Source: Anaerococcus sp. Marseille-P3915 (lineage in GTDB: Bacteria > Bacillota > Clostridia > Tissierellales > Peptoniphilaceae). From it: a stretch of 64,000 bases of DNA. A program made the translations under genes and the position numbers. The DNA is taken from contig NZ_LT984887.1 of assembly GCF_900258475.1 (NCBI RefSeq), positions 800,200 to 864,199 on the forward strand. The letters run 5' to 3'. Of this stretch, positions 57,301 to 64,000 are shown one piece after another (position 1 is the stretch's first letter; every line of letters begins with the position of its first letter). A model generated the notes under the pieces. The model was not told the origin of the DNA, searched no databases, and was given only the letters and a program-made list of their open reading frames with translations.

Positions 57301-59025
57301 TTCTGCTATTTTTTCTCTTTCATATGTCGCACTTTCTACAATCTCAACATTGCTAGCAAATTCTCCTCTATCTAATAAATTATTAATATTATTAGCTAAA
57401 TCTTTCCAAGAAACTATTTGCCCTTCTCTATATCTTGCCTCATCTCCATCTTTAAAAATTGCTCCTTCCTTTCCAAACCATGCAGATATCTTTCTTCCTT
57501 CAATTTCAAGACCATTGGCTCCCCTATATATTTCTTTCAAAAAGTTTGCCTGTTCTTCTAAAGATTTACCCTTAGAAAATTCTGCTATTACTGCTAATCT
57601 TCCATCTTCATGATTTCCTCCATGTATTAAAAATGTATCTATTTCTCTTTGACTTATTGGATTTGAGAAGGATATTTGCTCTCCATGATTTTTAGCAGAA
57701 AAAAAGGAAGTAGACTCTACTTCCTCATTTTTTAGATTAGGATTATCTCCCTTTCCCCTATTTCTTGTAGGGTCATATCCATGTTCTTCTTCAATCTCAG
57801 ATATTTCAGATAGTCCTCTTCTTTCAGTTCTTCTGTCAGACCCCAAGTTTCCATCATTTTGACTTCTTCCCTCGTGATAAAGTCCTCTATCTCTTTTTCC
57901 TTTGATAGAAGATGATCCATCAATGTCCCTTGCAAATACATTATCTGATAATCCTCTTCTTTGTTCTCCTTGAGAAAGTTCAATCTCATCCTTCCCCATC
58001 TGTTGAGTTTCTTTAAATCTATTTCCTTGGGAATTGCCATATTGGGTATTAGGACTTCCATGCCTTCCTCCAATTCTTCCATCTTGTATGTCCCTCCCTG
58101 TCTCTCGAAGGAATTCTCCTTGACGATTGGTGTGTAAATCCCCTCCTCCATGAGGTATTCCTTGCCTGCCAATGTTAATTTCTCTTTCATCTTCCAAGCC
58201 TCCTTTAAAATTTATTTCACCGTTTATATCAGAACTTAATTTATTATAACGCTCCTTAAGCTCTTTTGTCTGCTCCAAATCTTTTCTTTCTTGAATTTTC
58301 TCTAAAATTTCTAATCTTTTTATTTCACTTCCCAAATCAAGTAAGATATTTTTACTTATATTAGCACTTATACTTAATACTTTGTCTATGTCCGAACTTG
58401 ATATTTTAGACAGTAAAGATAAGTTTTCTTCTTTTAGCTGATATGAGACCTCCATTCTCTCGCTTATAGAAATTTTTACGGATTCTTTTAACAAATTAAA
58501 AAGGTCTACCTTTTGAATGCTTTTTAAACTTTCATCAGATAGACTTTCTAAAATTTTATTGAATTTTCCTCTAACATTACTTTCTACTAAGGCAGCAATT
58601 TTATCTTCTTGGCTTAATAGAAGCTTACTATCTTTTTCTTTAAACTTATCTATCATTTCATCTAGTAAGTTTAAATGCTTTTTGCTATCATATTTCCATA
58701 ACTTTACCTCAGAAATATTATGATTAATACTTACTGTTTGCCTTATGTCGAAGATATATTTTATCCTTCCACTATCTATATCTAAAAGTGGTATTCCTTT
58801 TTCGCCTCTTTTAACGCTTCTACCTATACTTTTCCAATAATCAAATTCTGCACAGGCTGTTGCTTTTGGATCCATATTGTATATAGATATTTGATGTATA
58901 TATGGATACTTATAGTTATTGCCTGATACCTTTAAATATTCCTCATATTTTTTTATATCTTTCTTAAATTCTTCTTTTGCAAGATAGATTGTTCTACTTA
59001 AATCTACTATATCATATCTTGGCAT
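48340..59025 (-). CDS. Giant mobile-element polyprotein: ArdC-like, LPD repeats, N6-adenine methylase, SNF2 helicase
   Basis: The product has about 3561 residues from ATG 59025, which has AGGAGGGAT; family members are usually 2000-3000. An ArdC-like N-terminus ([22 protein letters not shown]) is followed by a Gly/Arg/Gln-rich linker (about 285-440). Two related 100-residue domains (about 455-560 and 660-770) start [13 protein letters not shown] and [13 protein letters not shown]. Several large-polyvalent-protein modules lead to a methylase domain with [11 protein letters not shown] and catalytic GNIPFG near 1940. The SNF2-type helicase has [11 protein letters not shown] near 2575, VDEAHAYKN near 2745, and [11 protein letters not shown] near 3070. 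Such proteins are hallmarks of Tn1549/CTn-type ICEs and may modify and process incoming element DNA. The exact role is not established. Confidence 0.9.
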   Translation of the reverse strand: MPRYDIVDLSRTIYLAKEEFKKDIKKYEEYLKVSGNNYKYPYIHQISIYNMDPKATACAEFDYWKSIGRSVKRGEKGIPLLDIDSGRIKYIFDIRQTVSINHNISEVKLWKYDSKKHLNLLDEMIDKFKEKDSKLLLSQEDKIAALVESNVRGKFNKILESLSDESLKSIQKVDLFNLLKESVKISISERMEVSYQLKEENLSLLSKISSSDIDKVLSISANISKNILLDLGSEIKRLEILEKIQERKDLEQTKELKERYNKLSSDINGEINFKGGLEDEREINIGRQGIPHGGGDLHTNRQGEFLRETGRDIQDGRIGGRHGSPNTQYGNSQGNRFKETQQMGKDEIELSQGEQRRGLSDNVFARDIDGSSSIKGKRDRGLYHEGRSQNDGNLGSDRRTERRGLSEISEIEEEHGYDPTRNRGKGDNPNLKNEEVESTSFFSAKNHGEQISFSNPISQREIDTFLIHGGNHEDGRLAVIAEFSKGKSLEEQANFLKEIYRGANGLEIEGRKISAWFGKEGAIFKDGDEARYREGQIVSWKDLANNINNLLDRGEFASNVEIVESATYEREKIAEKLLYLKRDLTDETKDRYLAILNDIKGRGFPDEKENLGKKLEDKNFINKLRKEYEVFLEEYKINPDILRFHHYKLSKIYNDINDLEIERKLYRSNLKDIAPIQSFITQDEIDESLKRGSGFSDGKKRIYEFFTEKHDLKEQADFLKNEYGVGGSSHALSAARESGEWHDAKGIKYNKGNAKEILLSWSNVARRINDLIKKNRYIDEESFEENRKKKTDQEINKTEKESQEYINYQDDLPPTDNDVYIERTNNSSIYYYQGQSVASIGDDGKLIIYDEFMPNFLKEEIYSIAFEKQLDIPLDQLDDGIILEGIHDTFYIKEKEEIEGREYYLLESQSRYDDIPNIVVNSNKEVIDYDIVNGFEEFKEFYPNKNKENIGFDLDSHRKDDYWIIEFNEGSSLIEKDYAGQRLTKELLDEIREIDEKIRLHNKTLGEDEYGQMTDKWEGYSKFYFNHIVDGKIVDHYKIDIGDGNEINQRDFEFLYEQIGKSQIELNQTIEGNKIDEKIISINQIEDRIFDVLVKDKVLENEIIKARENLGNNTLASFNSVFQREYAKIMREVADKQENLPDDMKSIDKVKELGIRIEHRYREYLNNSLENNIEDDKEILSIKVGDIVKTEDNKYLKIKNISSGYDNNHNPITYYSYDAYFDKDLKLFSHSFKGSNLKALEVLRNEVEEKLTKEIVEDKLAVKVGYYYALVDKEKTKDIELEETGIRVYPRKENSQGKIYNLYKGKSFEDSRKIDSLFDEITVKMKEVNLTNLNDVLELEREGLFEIADDKVTKFEKGYDIDVQSFNQQFPDYYNDIYVFNKNLEISGAYQNLAHINEENKITFNINLSQEEKSKIEEIRDKKEVLSKLIDKDIKEKREYYFDPQNEEYLLLSKKIEEGLLKIPDSIKETIDGKEGFDVELILDIKEKTLRQNLRYNGYILNFNQAIKYKSYKDILSNLPYLLDDKHREVLLNGYLNQQIENDRTRQEENPFKEGMSVKYKGKEYTITAINDTTSPKTIELEDSTGLMNGFITGSETILFNDYKDLDLEVYKSSEKQSIDKEELVEQISFEDIDNNNEEKVKKDNSGLLYKSLDVINNKSSLVANQFIVSVDNEKEEFLVYSSSNPKNHREFTLPFSYLKGIDKIDGDGNALKLTTHRKETIDKKLEEYKEWKENNDLIRTDRENIEGVSEVSLENYKIINEEENLPPSQRLKNNIEAINVLKALEKENRSARKDEQEILAKYIGWGGLSDVFDEEKEGQWLDARNFLKENLTGEEYNRARESTLTAFYTPKVVIDSIYESLSNLGFEKGNILEPSAGTGRFIGNLPEEMKESNFYGVELDRISGQIAKELYPNANIQIKGFEETNFSNNLFDVAIGNIPFGEFKVADREYERNNFLIHDYFFAKTLDKVRDGGIIAFITSSGTMDKKSEDVRRYISERAEFLGAIRLPNTTFKGVAGTEVTSDIIFLKKRDRLLKIDEDWIKLDKDQKGLIYNKYFVDNPQMVIGTMEEIPSRFGTSLACIENKDISLEEGLKKAIKNIQGMYEEAQINDDLGEETIPADDSVKNYSFALVDDEIYFRENSIMQRISLNQKDKDKVKEYLRLNESLRKVITYQKEDYSDEEIKKEQENLNKFYDDFNSKHGRLNSKTNKKLFREDANFSLISTLEKLDKEGNFIGKSDIFNKRTIKKAVIIDHTDRAIDALVLSISQKGKINFDYMEELTGKTRDKLIEELKGEIFLNLDSFEPNDINPFKSAKDLGDFSRPYVSADEYLSGNIRDKIEVVDSYIKNIEKELGKEENLEDSKLLKKELEELHFQKAKLVEVMPKALDASEITVRMGATWIPEQDYKKFMFDLLKTPVSSRWNIDIKYSDFTGEYRVEGKSSDKDNDLASFTYGTNRVNAYKLIEDTLNLRDTKVFDQVEDSDGKKKSMLNQKETMLARSKQEMIKEEFKSWIFDDVERRNRLVEDYNERFNSIRQREYDGSNLTFEGMNPEIELRAHQKDAIARGLFGGNTLLAHEVGAGKTFEMIGIAMESKRLGMSNKSMFVVPNHIVEQFGREFNELYPGANVLCATEKDFTPDRRKRFCSRIATGSFDAVIIGHSQFEKIPISKERQEYELQGQIDEIIDYIDEYKRERDQRFTVKQLEKTKKKLETKLEKLNADYKKDDVVTFEELGVDKLFVDEAHAYKNLYLFSKMRNVAGITSTDSQKSSDMLMKCRYMDEITNNKGLVFATGTPVSNSMAELYTMQRYLQYDELKKMKLQHFDSWASTFGETITAIELNPEGNGYRSKTRFAKFYNLPELMNTVKGFMDIKTADVLNLPTPIAHYETIKTKPTEEQKEILETFSERADKVRNKEVDASVDNMLLITNDGKKMALDQRLINPLLSDDPNSKVNACVSNVFSIWDKYKDKKSAQLIFCDMSTPSSDFNIYDDIKTKLIDMGVPENEIEFIHKAKNNMEKDAIFDKVRKGEIRVLLGSTQKMGAGTNAQDKLIAIHDLDIPWRPADLSQRAGRIVRQGNENKEVHIFRYVTENTFDAYLFQTLENKQKYISQIMTSKTPVRVAEDVDEATLNYAEIKALATGNPLIKEKMDLDVEVSKLKMLESNFKSNLYKLEDKVVKFYPKEIERLKERIENLKEDIKNVEPYRELDKNLKEDNKFTSLIIDGKKYIDKKIAGEFLLNKIKGVKIYREMDKDGEKIGEYRNFGLSIKYDSFFNKYNFILKGKGEYRGEFGTDEIGNITRMDNVLDKLPERLENTISKLKDTEEQFQTAKIEIQKTFPQAELLKDKTLRLAEVNNLLDMGKSEDISQDNPLLEEVKEELIDFLNREYDEENRLEDFDTIFPDLTDIGVAYTTTPDEKHEIQVSLDLINYKMNTYVDKNLIDSFQYTYDPLDASDLKELVKIKTSIGFWNFSELVSVNEEKLREVMGLEIDDDGNFYDPLSKDMDLDGIIDRNDADFRDSKVQEIGDFERKEKTSIMDKLKEYKGNLVVNNNIKEINNSEPCGR

Positions 59026-59170
59026 TTTATCCCTCCTCATTATAGTGATAAAAATGAACTAAATTTTTATATATTTATTTATTAAACTTTATTTCTTTCT
59101 ATTTTTTAAATTTCTGTAAGCAAAAGATAACTTTAAAATGTCATTTACGCTATCTTTTTATTGCAATAAA

Positions 59171-59205
59171 AAAACGATTGGAATTTTTTACTTTTCTAAT
59201 CGCTT
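59171..59205 (-). terminator. Terminator after toxN
   Basis: GCGATTAGAA and TTCCAATCG form a stem with one mismatch, followed by TTTTTTT on the minus strand, 18 bases beyond the toxN stop. The rest of the gap 59041-59170 shows no gene. Confidence 0.65.
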
Positions 59206-59219
59206 TAATTGCCTTTATT

Positions 59220-59780
59220 CTATTGCTTCCAATCCAACATTGCTTTTTCTAACTTTGAAAAATTGCAATTTGCTCTTCTTATAATTCCTGTTTTCTTTTG
59301 CTTTTTGTATATTTTTTCCACCTTTATCAAGACCTTTGTTTTTATTTTTAAACAAAAAGCGTATTCTTTTTGAAATAAGTCTTTATATCTAATATCCTCA
59401 AGTTCGTTAAAATCAATTCTTTCATAACAATCAGTCGGTACAGGAATCATTTTCTTAATATCCAATATAGATAATATGTGCATTTTTTCTCTATCAGAAT
59501 AATATTTGTAGATATCTCCATCTATAGTAATACTATTATCGATCACTTCATAAATCAAAAAATGCTCATCAGAAACATTCTTCCATTTTTTATGTTTTTC
59601 CTTTGCAGAAGAAATTGGAATAAAATAATTATAATTTTCTATACCAACAATAATTCCAACAAATGGTTTTATACTGTTTCTATACGATGGGTTGTAATAA
59701 ACTTCTGAATCTACTTTATTTAGATGTTCAAGGTAATCAGAGTTTACAGTATAAAATCCATATTTTATAACTTCTACCAT
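59220..59780 (-). CDS. toxN: Type III toxin-antitoxin endoribonuclease toxin (ToxN/AbiQ family)
   Basis: The product has 186 residues (ToxN is about 170). The family pattern is clear: YGFYTVNSDYLEHLNKVDSE at the start, RNSIKPFVGIIVGIENYNYFIPISSAKEKHKKWKN with the conserved Ser/Lys active-site region, ILDIKKMIPVPTDCY, and a helical RYKDLFQKEYAFCLKIK end. It cuts cellular RNA unless bound by its repeat RNA antitoxin. The RNA gene lies just upstream with its terminator 11 bases before the ATG, as in known toxIN loci. On an ICE it can stabilise the element and may abort phage infection. Confidence 0.88.
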   Translation of the reverse strand: MVEVIKYGFYTVNSDYLEHLNKVDSEVYYNPSYRNSIKPFVGIIVGIENYNYFIPISSAKEKHKKWKNVSDEHFLIYEVIDNSITIDGDIYKYYSDREKMHILSILDIKKMIPVPTDCYERIDFNELEDIRYKDLFQKEYAFCLKIKTKVLIKVEKIYKKQKKTGIIRRANCNFSKLEKAMLDWKQ

Positions 59781-59791
59781 TATTTTCTCCT

Positions 59792-59911
59792 AAAAAAACA
59801 GAGAGGTTTAATCCTCTCTGCTTGCTTTAATGCTTCACCTTTGGGATATAGGTAGTGAGACACCTTCTTTAATGCTCCACCTTTAACGGTAGTGGGACAC
59901 CATCTTTATCT
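59792..59911 (-). ncRNA. toxI: Type III antitoxin RNA (ToxI) with two repeats
   Basis: Read on the minus strand, two direct repeats occur: 59907-59871 (37 bases) and 59870-59829 (42 bases). Each has the plan AAAGA-GGTGTC-CACTACC...AAAGGTG-AGCATT; the second has a 5-6 base insertion. They are followed by a terminator, AGAGAGG-ATTAA-CCTCTCT and seven Ts (59819-59792). ToxI RNAs are made as tandem repeats of about 34-45 bases, each cut by the toxin and bound to it. The repeat number here is low. Confidence 0.8.
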
Positions 59912-59917
59912 GATAAG

Positions 59918-59946
59918 AGTATAACATATATTCATAGTAATATCAA
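59918..59946 (-). promoter_or_regulatory. Promoter of the toxI-toxN operon
   Basis: TTGATA (59946-59941) and TATACT (59923-59918) are 17 bases apart on the minus strand, a near-consensus promoter. The start point would fall just before the first antitoxin repeat, and the leaky terminator would set the RNA-to-toxin ratio. The stretch 59947-60058 shows no gene. Confidence 0.75.
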
Positions 59947-60058
59947 ATAAGTAAATTTCCTAATGCCTACTCATTTATCACTTATATTATACCCTATTTC
60001 TTTCATAAATCACTCCTTTCTTCATTCCTATAACCGTATTCAATTTTTTATAATCAAT

Positions 60059-61765
60059 TTACTTATAATATTTACCTATGGTATTTTTTATTTCTTCTTC
60101 AATTTCTTTTAAAAAAATCACTTTATTTTCCTTACCCTTTGCTATATCACTTAATCTCATTTCCCATTTTGCTGTTGTCTTTGGAGATTTAAACTCATCT
60201 ATAACTATAGTAACTAGGTTTAATCCCTTCCTAGTTGATATTAGGTTTTTCTTTTCTCTTTTTATATAACCTTTGTATATCAAATTTTCTATTATTCCCG
60301 CTCTTGTAGCAGGAGTACCAAGTCCTTTTCTTTCAACTTCGACATCCTTAACTAATTCATCATTTCCAGCTATTTCCATAGCTTTTAAGAGTGTGTTTTC
60401 AGTGAAGTGTTTAGGTGGTTTTGTATATTTCTCTTTTATATCTTTATTTTCAATATATAAAAGATCTCCTATTTTTACATCGGGAAGTTGTATATCTTCT
60501 TTCTTCTTTGATTTATATTCTTCTAAATATTTTGTAAACCCTTCTTCTGCAATTATTTTATAAGTGTTTATAAATTCAAACCCGTCAAATTCAGCCACTA
60601 TCTTTGTTGTATTTTCTACAAGTGGATATCCAAAACTTGCATAGAGTTTATTTGTTATAAGTCTATATACTTTGGCTTCACTTTCCGGAAGATTTGAAAT
60701 ATCCTTATTTAATGAACTTATCGTTGGAATTATTGCATGATGATCTGTAACTTTTTCAGAATTAAAAACTACCTTAATTCTTTCTGTGTCAAAATCATTT
60801 TTTCCTATAATATTATTTACAGTGCTTTCTATCATGTCTACTGTCAGATATCTTGAATCTGTTCGTGGATAGGTAATATACTTCTTTTCATACAGGCTTT
60901 GGGCATAATCTAGTGTTTGTTTTGCACTGTATCCAAAATACTTATTACATTCTCTTTGAAGTGTTGTTAGGTCAAAGGGCAGATTAGGCTTTGTAATCTT
61001 TTCTTTTTTAATTACATCGGTTATTTCAATTTTTTCTCCGATTAAATTTTTAAGCTGCTCTGCCACTATCTTGTCATCAATTCTATCTGTCGACAGTGTA
61101 AATCCATTCATGGAAATCTCCACTGTATAATATTTTTCTTTTTTAAAACTATTTATCTCATCATCTCTATTCACAATCATTGATAAAGTTGGTGTTTGTA
61201 CTCTGCCTACACTATAATTTTCATTATATAGACAGGAGTAAAGTCTACTTATGTTCATTCCAACAAGCCAATCAGCTATGGCACGAGCCTTAGCTGAATC
61301 AAAAAGATTATCATAATTACTTCCATCTTTTAAGTTGCTAAATCCTTCTTTTATGGAAGAGTCTTCCATTGAGGAAATCCAAAGACGTTTCATTTTCTTC
61401 TTACAATTTGCCATCATATATACAAGTCTAAAGATAGCTTCTCCTTCTCTACCAGCATCACAAGCATTAATAATGGTGTCAACTTCATTACTATTCATTA
61501 GTCTTTTAAGAATATTAAACTGTTTTTTAGTTGTCTTCGTTACCTCATACTTATATTCTTTTGGGATAATAGGTAAATCTTCAATTCTCCACTTCTTATA
61601 TCTTTCATCATACACATCAGGATTTGCCATTTGTACTAAATGCCCAACACACCATGAAACAATGTATCCATTCCCCTCATAATATCCATTATTTCTATTT
61701 TTTGCTCCTATAACTTTTGCTATTGATGCTGCAACACTTGGTTTTTCTGCGATTACTAATTTCAT
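60059..61765 (-). CDS. topB: DNA topoisomerase III
   Basis: The product has 568 residues, shorter than chromosomal TopB (about 700) because the C-terminal zinc/basic region is missing. It shows the Toprim motif LVIAEKPSVAASIAKVIGA at the start, INACDAGREGEAIFRLVY, SVGRVQTPTLSMIV, LPFDLTTLQRECNKYFGYSAKQTLDYAQSLY, and the catalytic Tyr in KKYITYPRTDSRYL near 296. A C-terminal KGLGTPATRAGIIENLIYKGYI matches family IA enzymes. Element-borne copies probably help separate DNA strands in conjugation or replication. It reads from its own ribosome site, with no tight neighbours. Confidence 0.93.
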   Translation of the reverse strand: MKLVIAEKPSVAASIAKVIGAKNRNNGYYEGNGYIVSWCVGHLVQMANPDVYDERYKKWRIEDLPIIPKEYKYEVTKTTKKQFNILKRLMNSNEVDTIINACDAGREGEAIFRLVYMMANCKKKMKRLWISSMEDSSIKEGFSNLKDGSNYDNLFDSAKARAIADWLVGMNISRLYSCLYNENYSVGRVQTPTLSMIVNRDDEINSFKKEKYYTVEISMNGFTLSTDRIDDKIVAEQLKNLIGEKIEITDVIKKEKITKPNLPFDLTTLQRECNKYFGYSAKQTLDYAQSLYEKKYITYPRTDSRYLTVDMIESTVNNIIGKNDFDTERIKVVFNSEKVTDHHAIIPTISSLNKDISNLPESEAKVYRLITNKLYASFGYPLVENTTKIVAEFDGFEFINTYKIIAEEGFTKYLEEYKSKKKEDIQLPDVKIGDLLYIENKDIKEKYTKPPKHFTENTLLKAMEIAGNDELVKDVEVERKGLGTPATRAGIIENLIYKGYIKREKKNLISTRKGLNLVTIVIDEFKSPKTTAKWEMRLSDIAKGKENKVIFLKEIEEEIKNTIGKYYK

Positions 61766-61788
61766 TTTTCCTCCTTTAATTTTTTAAT

Positions 61789-61822
61789 AAAAAAATGAGA
61801 GATTAAATTTTCAATCCCTCAT
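61789..61822 (-). terminator. Terminator ahead of topB
   Basis: ATGAGGGATT and AATCTCTCAT pair with one G-U and are followed by TTTTTTT on the minus strand. It ends whatever transcript comes from the membrane-protein side. Confidence 0.75.
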
Positions 61823-61834
61823 CTTTTTATAGCT

Positions 61835-61975
61835 CTACTGATTTTTTATTTTTTCTATAATATTTATTCCATTATCTATTACATCTTCAAACTTTATGTC
61901 TCTAGCATAAAGATTTTTCTTCGAATAAGAATTCCATCTGTATAAAAAAGCTTGATCCGTTTTTAGCATTCTCAT
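61835..61975 (-). CDS. Small unknown reading frame (46 residues), possibly a gene remnant
   Basis: It reads MRMLKTDQAFLYRWNSYSKK, continues with YARDIKFEDVIDNGINIIEK, and stops 13 bases before a terminator. The frame stays coding-like (FDIDKIISL) upstream of the ATG until a stop, so this may be the end of a decayed gene. I do not recognise it. The rest of the gap, 61976-62181, shows nothing clear. Confidence 0.35.
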   Translation of the reverse strand: MRMLKTDQAFLYRWNSYSKKNLYARDIKFEDVIDNGINIIEKIKNQ

Positions 61976-62181
61976 TAAACTTATGATTTTATCTATATCA
62001 AATTCTTAATTATACAATCAATCATTTCAACTTAGCTTTACTTATATATTAAGTTTGTGCTGTCGTTTTGTTCATCGTTTTTTATTAAAGTTCCAGAATT
62101 CTAATTGTACTTTTTTTATAAATTTACACGATAATTGAGTTTATTGTTGTCCTTAATCTACTGCTTAAATCATTGAGAAGA

Positions 62182-63060
62182 TTAAAATTCATCTTCATCT
62201 GGAATAATTTCTGTATCTTCCTTATCTTCAAGATCATAATCCTCCCCTTCAGATTCATAATCATCTTCTAATTCATTATAATCTTGCTCCTCTTCAAAAC
62301 TTTCCTCTTCATTTTTTTTATAGATTTTGAAGTAATATCCTGCACCCATTACACCAACAATAATTAAACCCATAAATAAATAAAGTCCTACCCCTGATTT
62401 CTTTTCTTCTTTCTCCTCTTTCTTCGGTTTTTCCTCCACCGGTTCTTCTTTTTTCACTACTTCTTCTTTTGGCTTTACTTCACTTTCTCCTTCAATCATA
62501 TTTAGTAGATCTTGTTCTCCAACTTCTGTTAGTAATTGTACATTTTCTTGATTTTCCGAATGATCTACAATGAGGTGCATAGTTTTTCCACTCTTTGTTT
62601 GAAAGGTTAAAAATTGTCTAACATCTATTGGATTTTCCTTTTTTTCATCTCTTGATGTTTGATCTTCTACTTTCGGTGTAATATCCTGTCCATTTTTATC
62701 TACATTTTCTATAACTGTTCCTCTTGCCTTATTTTCTTTTGTAGCTAATGGATTAATTGCTTTAGTATTGCCACCTTTAACAAGTTTAGATGGCTTTTCT
62801 TTTTTATCTACTTGCTCATTTTTTATGTTATTTTCTTGTATTTTCGGCACTTCCTGATAAGGAATTTTTTGACTCTCATTAGATGGTTCATATATATCTT
62901 CATCAAATAAGCTTTCTAATTCTTTACTTTTTTCTGGCAAATAAATATCATTTGACTGATTTTTTATTTCATTTTCATTGCTCTTAGCTATGGATATGCT
63001 TGGCATACTGAATAGTAAAAGGAGTAGCACTAAGGCTACCCCTAATCTTTTTTTCTTCAT
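62182..63060 (-). CDS. Membrane-anchored mobile-element protein (CD1107/DUF4366-like)
   Basis: The product has 292 residues. Residues 1-25 are a signal peptide (KKKRLGVALVLLLLLFSMPS). A low-complexity Lys/Glu/Asn-rich region follows, then a small domain FLTFQTKSGKTMHLIVDHSE near 150, where the DUF4366 family has its conserved part. After a Glu/Lys/Pro-rich hinge there is a transmembrane helix (LYLFMGLIIVGVMGAGYYF near 230-248) and an acidic C-terminal tail. Proteins of this kind are coded in the transfer regions of Tn1549/CTn-type elements, but their role is unknown. Confidence 0.75.
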   Translation of the reverse strand: MKKKRLGVALVLLLLLFSMPSISIAKSNENEIKNQSNDIYLPEKSKELESLFDEDIYEPSNESQKIPYQEVPKIQENNIKNEQVDKKEKPSKLVKGGNTKAINPLATKENKARGTVIENVDKNGQDITPKVEDQTSRDEKKENPIDVRQFLTFQTKSGKTMHLIVDHSENQENVQLLTEVGEQDLLNMIEGESEVKPKEEVVKKEEPVEEKPKKEEKEEKKSGVGLYLFMGLIIVGVMGAGYYFKIYKKNEEESFEEEQDYNELEDDYESEGEDYDLEDKEDTEIIPDEDEF

Positions 63061-63075
63061 AATTCTCTCCTTTTC

Positions 63076-64000
63076 TTACTTTATATTCTTGAAGACATAA
63101 ACTGCCTTTCTGCTATTATCCCATTCTATACTTTGATCTTTTTCATCTCTTATATCCCCACAGCTTGCATTAAAAGCTTTAGCTATATTGGAAATAGATG
63201 CGTGAATTCTTCCATTTATAATTACAGGTTTAGTGTCAGAATGATAAATGTTTCCTTGACTATCTTTCATAACACCAGTATCTATATTTAATCTTAGAGT
63301 TTTTTTAGGTAAGGCTGTATTTTCTTTATTTGAAAAGATAGCCTCTCTCTTACTATCATCATATTCTACATTAAACCCAAGAGTATAGGCTGCATATCTA
63401 ACAGGTAGCATAATGCGATTATCCTTAATATATGCTTTTACATCCATATACACAGTAGTTTTCTTTCCATCTTTTATAATGTTATAAAAGTTTTTGTCTA
63501 CTTGAAAAACTGCAAATTCTTTTTCATCTTTAACTTGTTTTTTGTCTTGTTGTTGAGCCTTATTTTTCATCTTGTTAAGATCAAATTGATTTAAGATATT
63601 CTTGTCATCAGCTTTCAAAAGTTCATCCCACTTCTTATCTTGAGATTTCTTATCTTCTTTCTTTTCTTTGTTTTCTTTTTGGAGTTTTAGAAGTTCATCT
63701 AATTTCTTAGATAAGTCTTGGTTTAAATTTTTGTCTTTTTCATCTTTAGCTTGTTTTTCAAGTTCTTCTTTCGCTTTTTTATTTGCTTCCTCGATTAACT
63801 TCTTGGCTTCTTCAATTTTCTTATCTAATTCTTCTTTTAGCTTTTTTATTTCTTCTTCAGAAGCTTTTTGTTTTTCTTCTAGTCCTTTAATCTTATCTTC
63901 TAATTCTTTTTTTGTATTTTCAGAAGATTCTTTTAAACTATCAATAGCCTTTTGAAGCTCTTCAATTTTCTTGCAACATTCTGACTTAGAATTTTCTATT
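63076..64000 (-). CDS. Coiled-coil protein with a copper amine oxidase-type (stalk) domain, 5' end outside the window
   Basis: The frame is open from 63999 to the stop at 63076, with no start seen; 63618 is an internal TTG, not a real start. The N-terminal visible half is a Lys/Glu-rich coiled coil. The C-terminal 130 residues read VYMDVKAYIKDNRIMLPVRYAAYTLGFNVEYD and VIINGRIHASISNIAKAFNA, which is the copper amine oxidase N-terminal 'stalk' fold frequent in surface proteins of Firmicutes. It sits next to the membrane-anchored protein in the transfer region. It is likely extracellular or cell-wall linked; a part in mating contact is a guess. Confidence 0.7.
   Translation of the reverse strand, partial: IENSKSECCKKIEELQKAIDSLKESSENTKKELEDKIKGLEEKQKASEEEIKKLKEELDKKIEEAKKLIEEANKKAKEELEKQAKDEKDKNLNQDLSKKLDELLKLQKENKEKKEDKKSQDKKWDELLKADDKNILNQFDLNKMKNKAQQQDKKQVKDEKEFAVFQVDKNFYNIIKDGKKTTVYMDVKAYIKDNRIMLPVRYAAYTLGFNVEYDDSKREAIFSNKENTALPKKTLRLNIDTGVMKDSQGNIYHSDTKPVIINGRIHASISNIAKAFNASCGDIRDEKDQSIEWDNSRKAVYVFKNIK

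Noticed and set aside
57732-58190. 152-residue open frame on the minus strand inside the giant polyprotein gene
   Set aside because: It lies in another frame over the Gly/Arg/Gln-rich linker, where base composition keeps alternative frames open; the main frame has clear domains on both sides.
59829-59907. Possible CRISPR-like repeats
   Set aside because: There are only two adjacent units with no spacers, followed by a terminator and a ToxN gene; this is a type III antitoxin array.
63076-63618. A complete 180-residue protein starting at 63618
   Set aside because: That start is an internal TTG without a ribosome site; the frame stays open to the window edge as a coiled coil.

Overview
The window is A+T-rich (about 30% G+C by eye), with strong GGAGG ribosome binding sites, Gram-positive style promoters and Firmicutes mobile-element families. 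It looks like part of an integrative conjugative element (ICE) in a low-G+C Firmicute, perhaps an anaerobic coccus or clostridial relative. The sequence alone does not fix the genus.

Layout. Positions 1-1651 appear to be the flank: the start of an ABC exporter subunit, and an ECF-type double ATPase cut off exactly at its Walker A codons. The left end of the element lies at about 1651. Inside it are a KilA-N protein, a tandem trio of large serine recombinases, a 55-residue protein, a G+C-rich leader with two tiny overlapping reading frames, and a sigma-like regulator (1.7-8.8 kb). Next comes a transport and regulation block (9.0-15.6 kb): a decayed TetR gene, a MATE pump, two YbtP/YbtQ-type ABC half-transporters, and a divergent AraC regulator. 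The remnant of an IS256-family element follows (15.65-16.89 kb).

The centre (17.0-44.7 kb) is a salicylate-capped siderophore locus on the minus strand, in two operons that each carry a DtxR-like operator at the promoter. The first operon encodes salicylate synthase plus enzymes for all seven steps from PEP and erythrose-4-phosphate to chorismate (DAHP synthase, AroB, AroQ, an AroE-AroK fusion, AroA, AroC). The second encodes a type II thioesterase, a phosphopantetheinyl transferase, a salicyl-AMP ligase, an HMWP2-like NRPS (ArCP-Cy-A-PCP-Cy-PCP), a PchF-like NRPS (Cy-A*-MT-PCP-TE) with a decayed adenylation domain, two different reductases, and an ECF S-T-A transporter joined by overlapping reading frames. 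A DtxR/MntR-type regulator sits upstream. The element thus seems to carry precursor supply, assembly, transport and iron control together. In concept it resembles the equibactin ICE of Streptococcus equi and yersiniabactin islands, but with its own chorismate pathway and no polyketide module.

From 44.8 kb to the right edge lies the transfer module: a possible oriT, MobC and relaxase, an SSB-like protein, a giant methylase/SNF2-helicase polyprotein (about 3560 residues), a type III toxin-antitoxin pair (ToxN with its repeat RNA), topoisomerase III, a membrane-anchored protein and a coiled-coil protein that runs off the edge. The mating-pore genes and the other end of the element lie outside the window.
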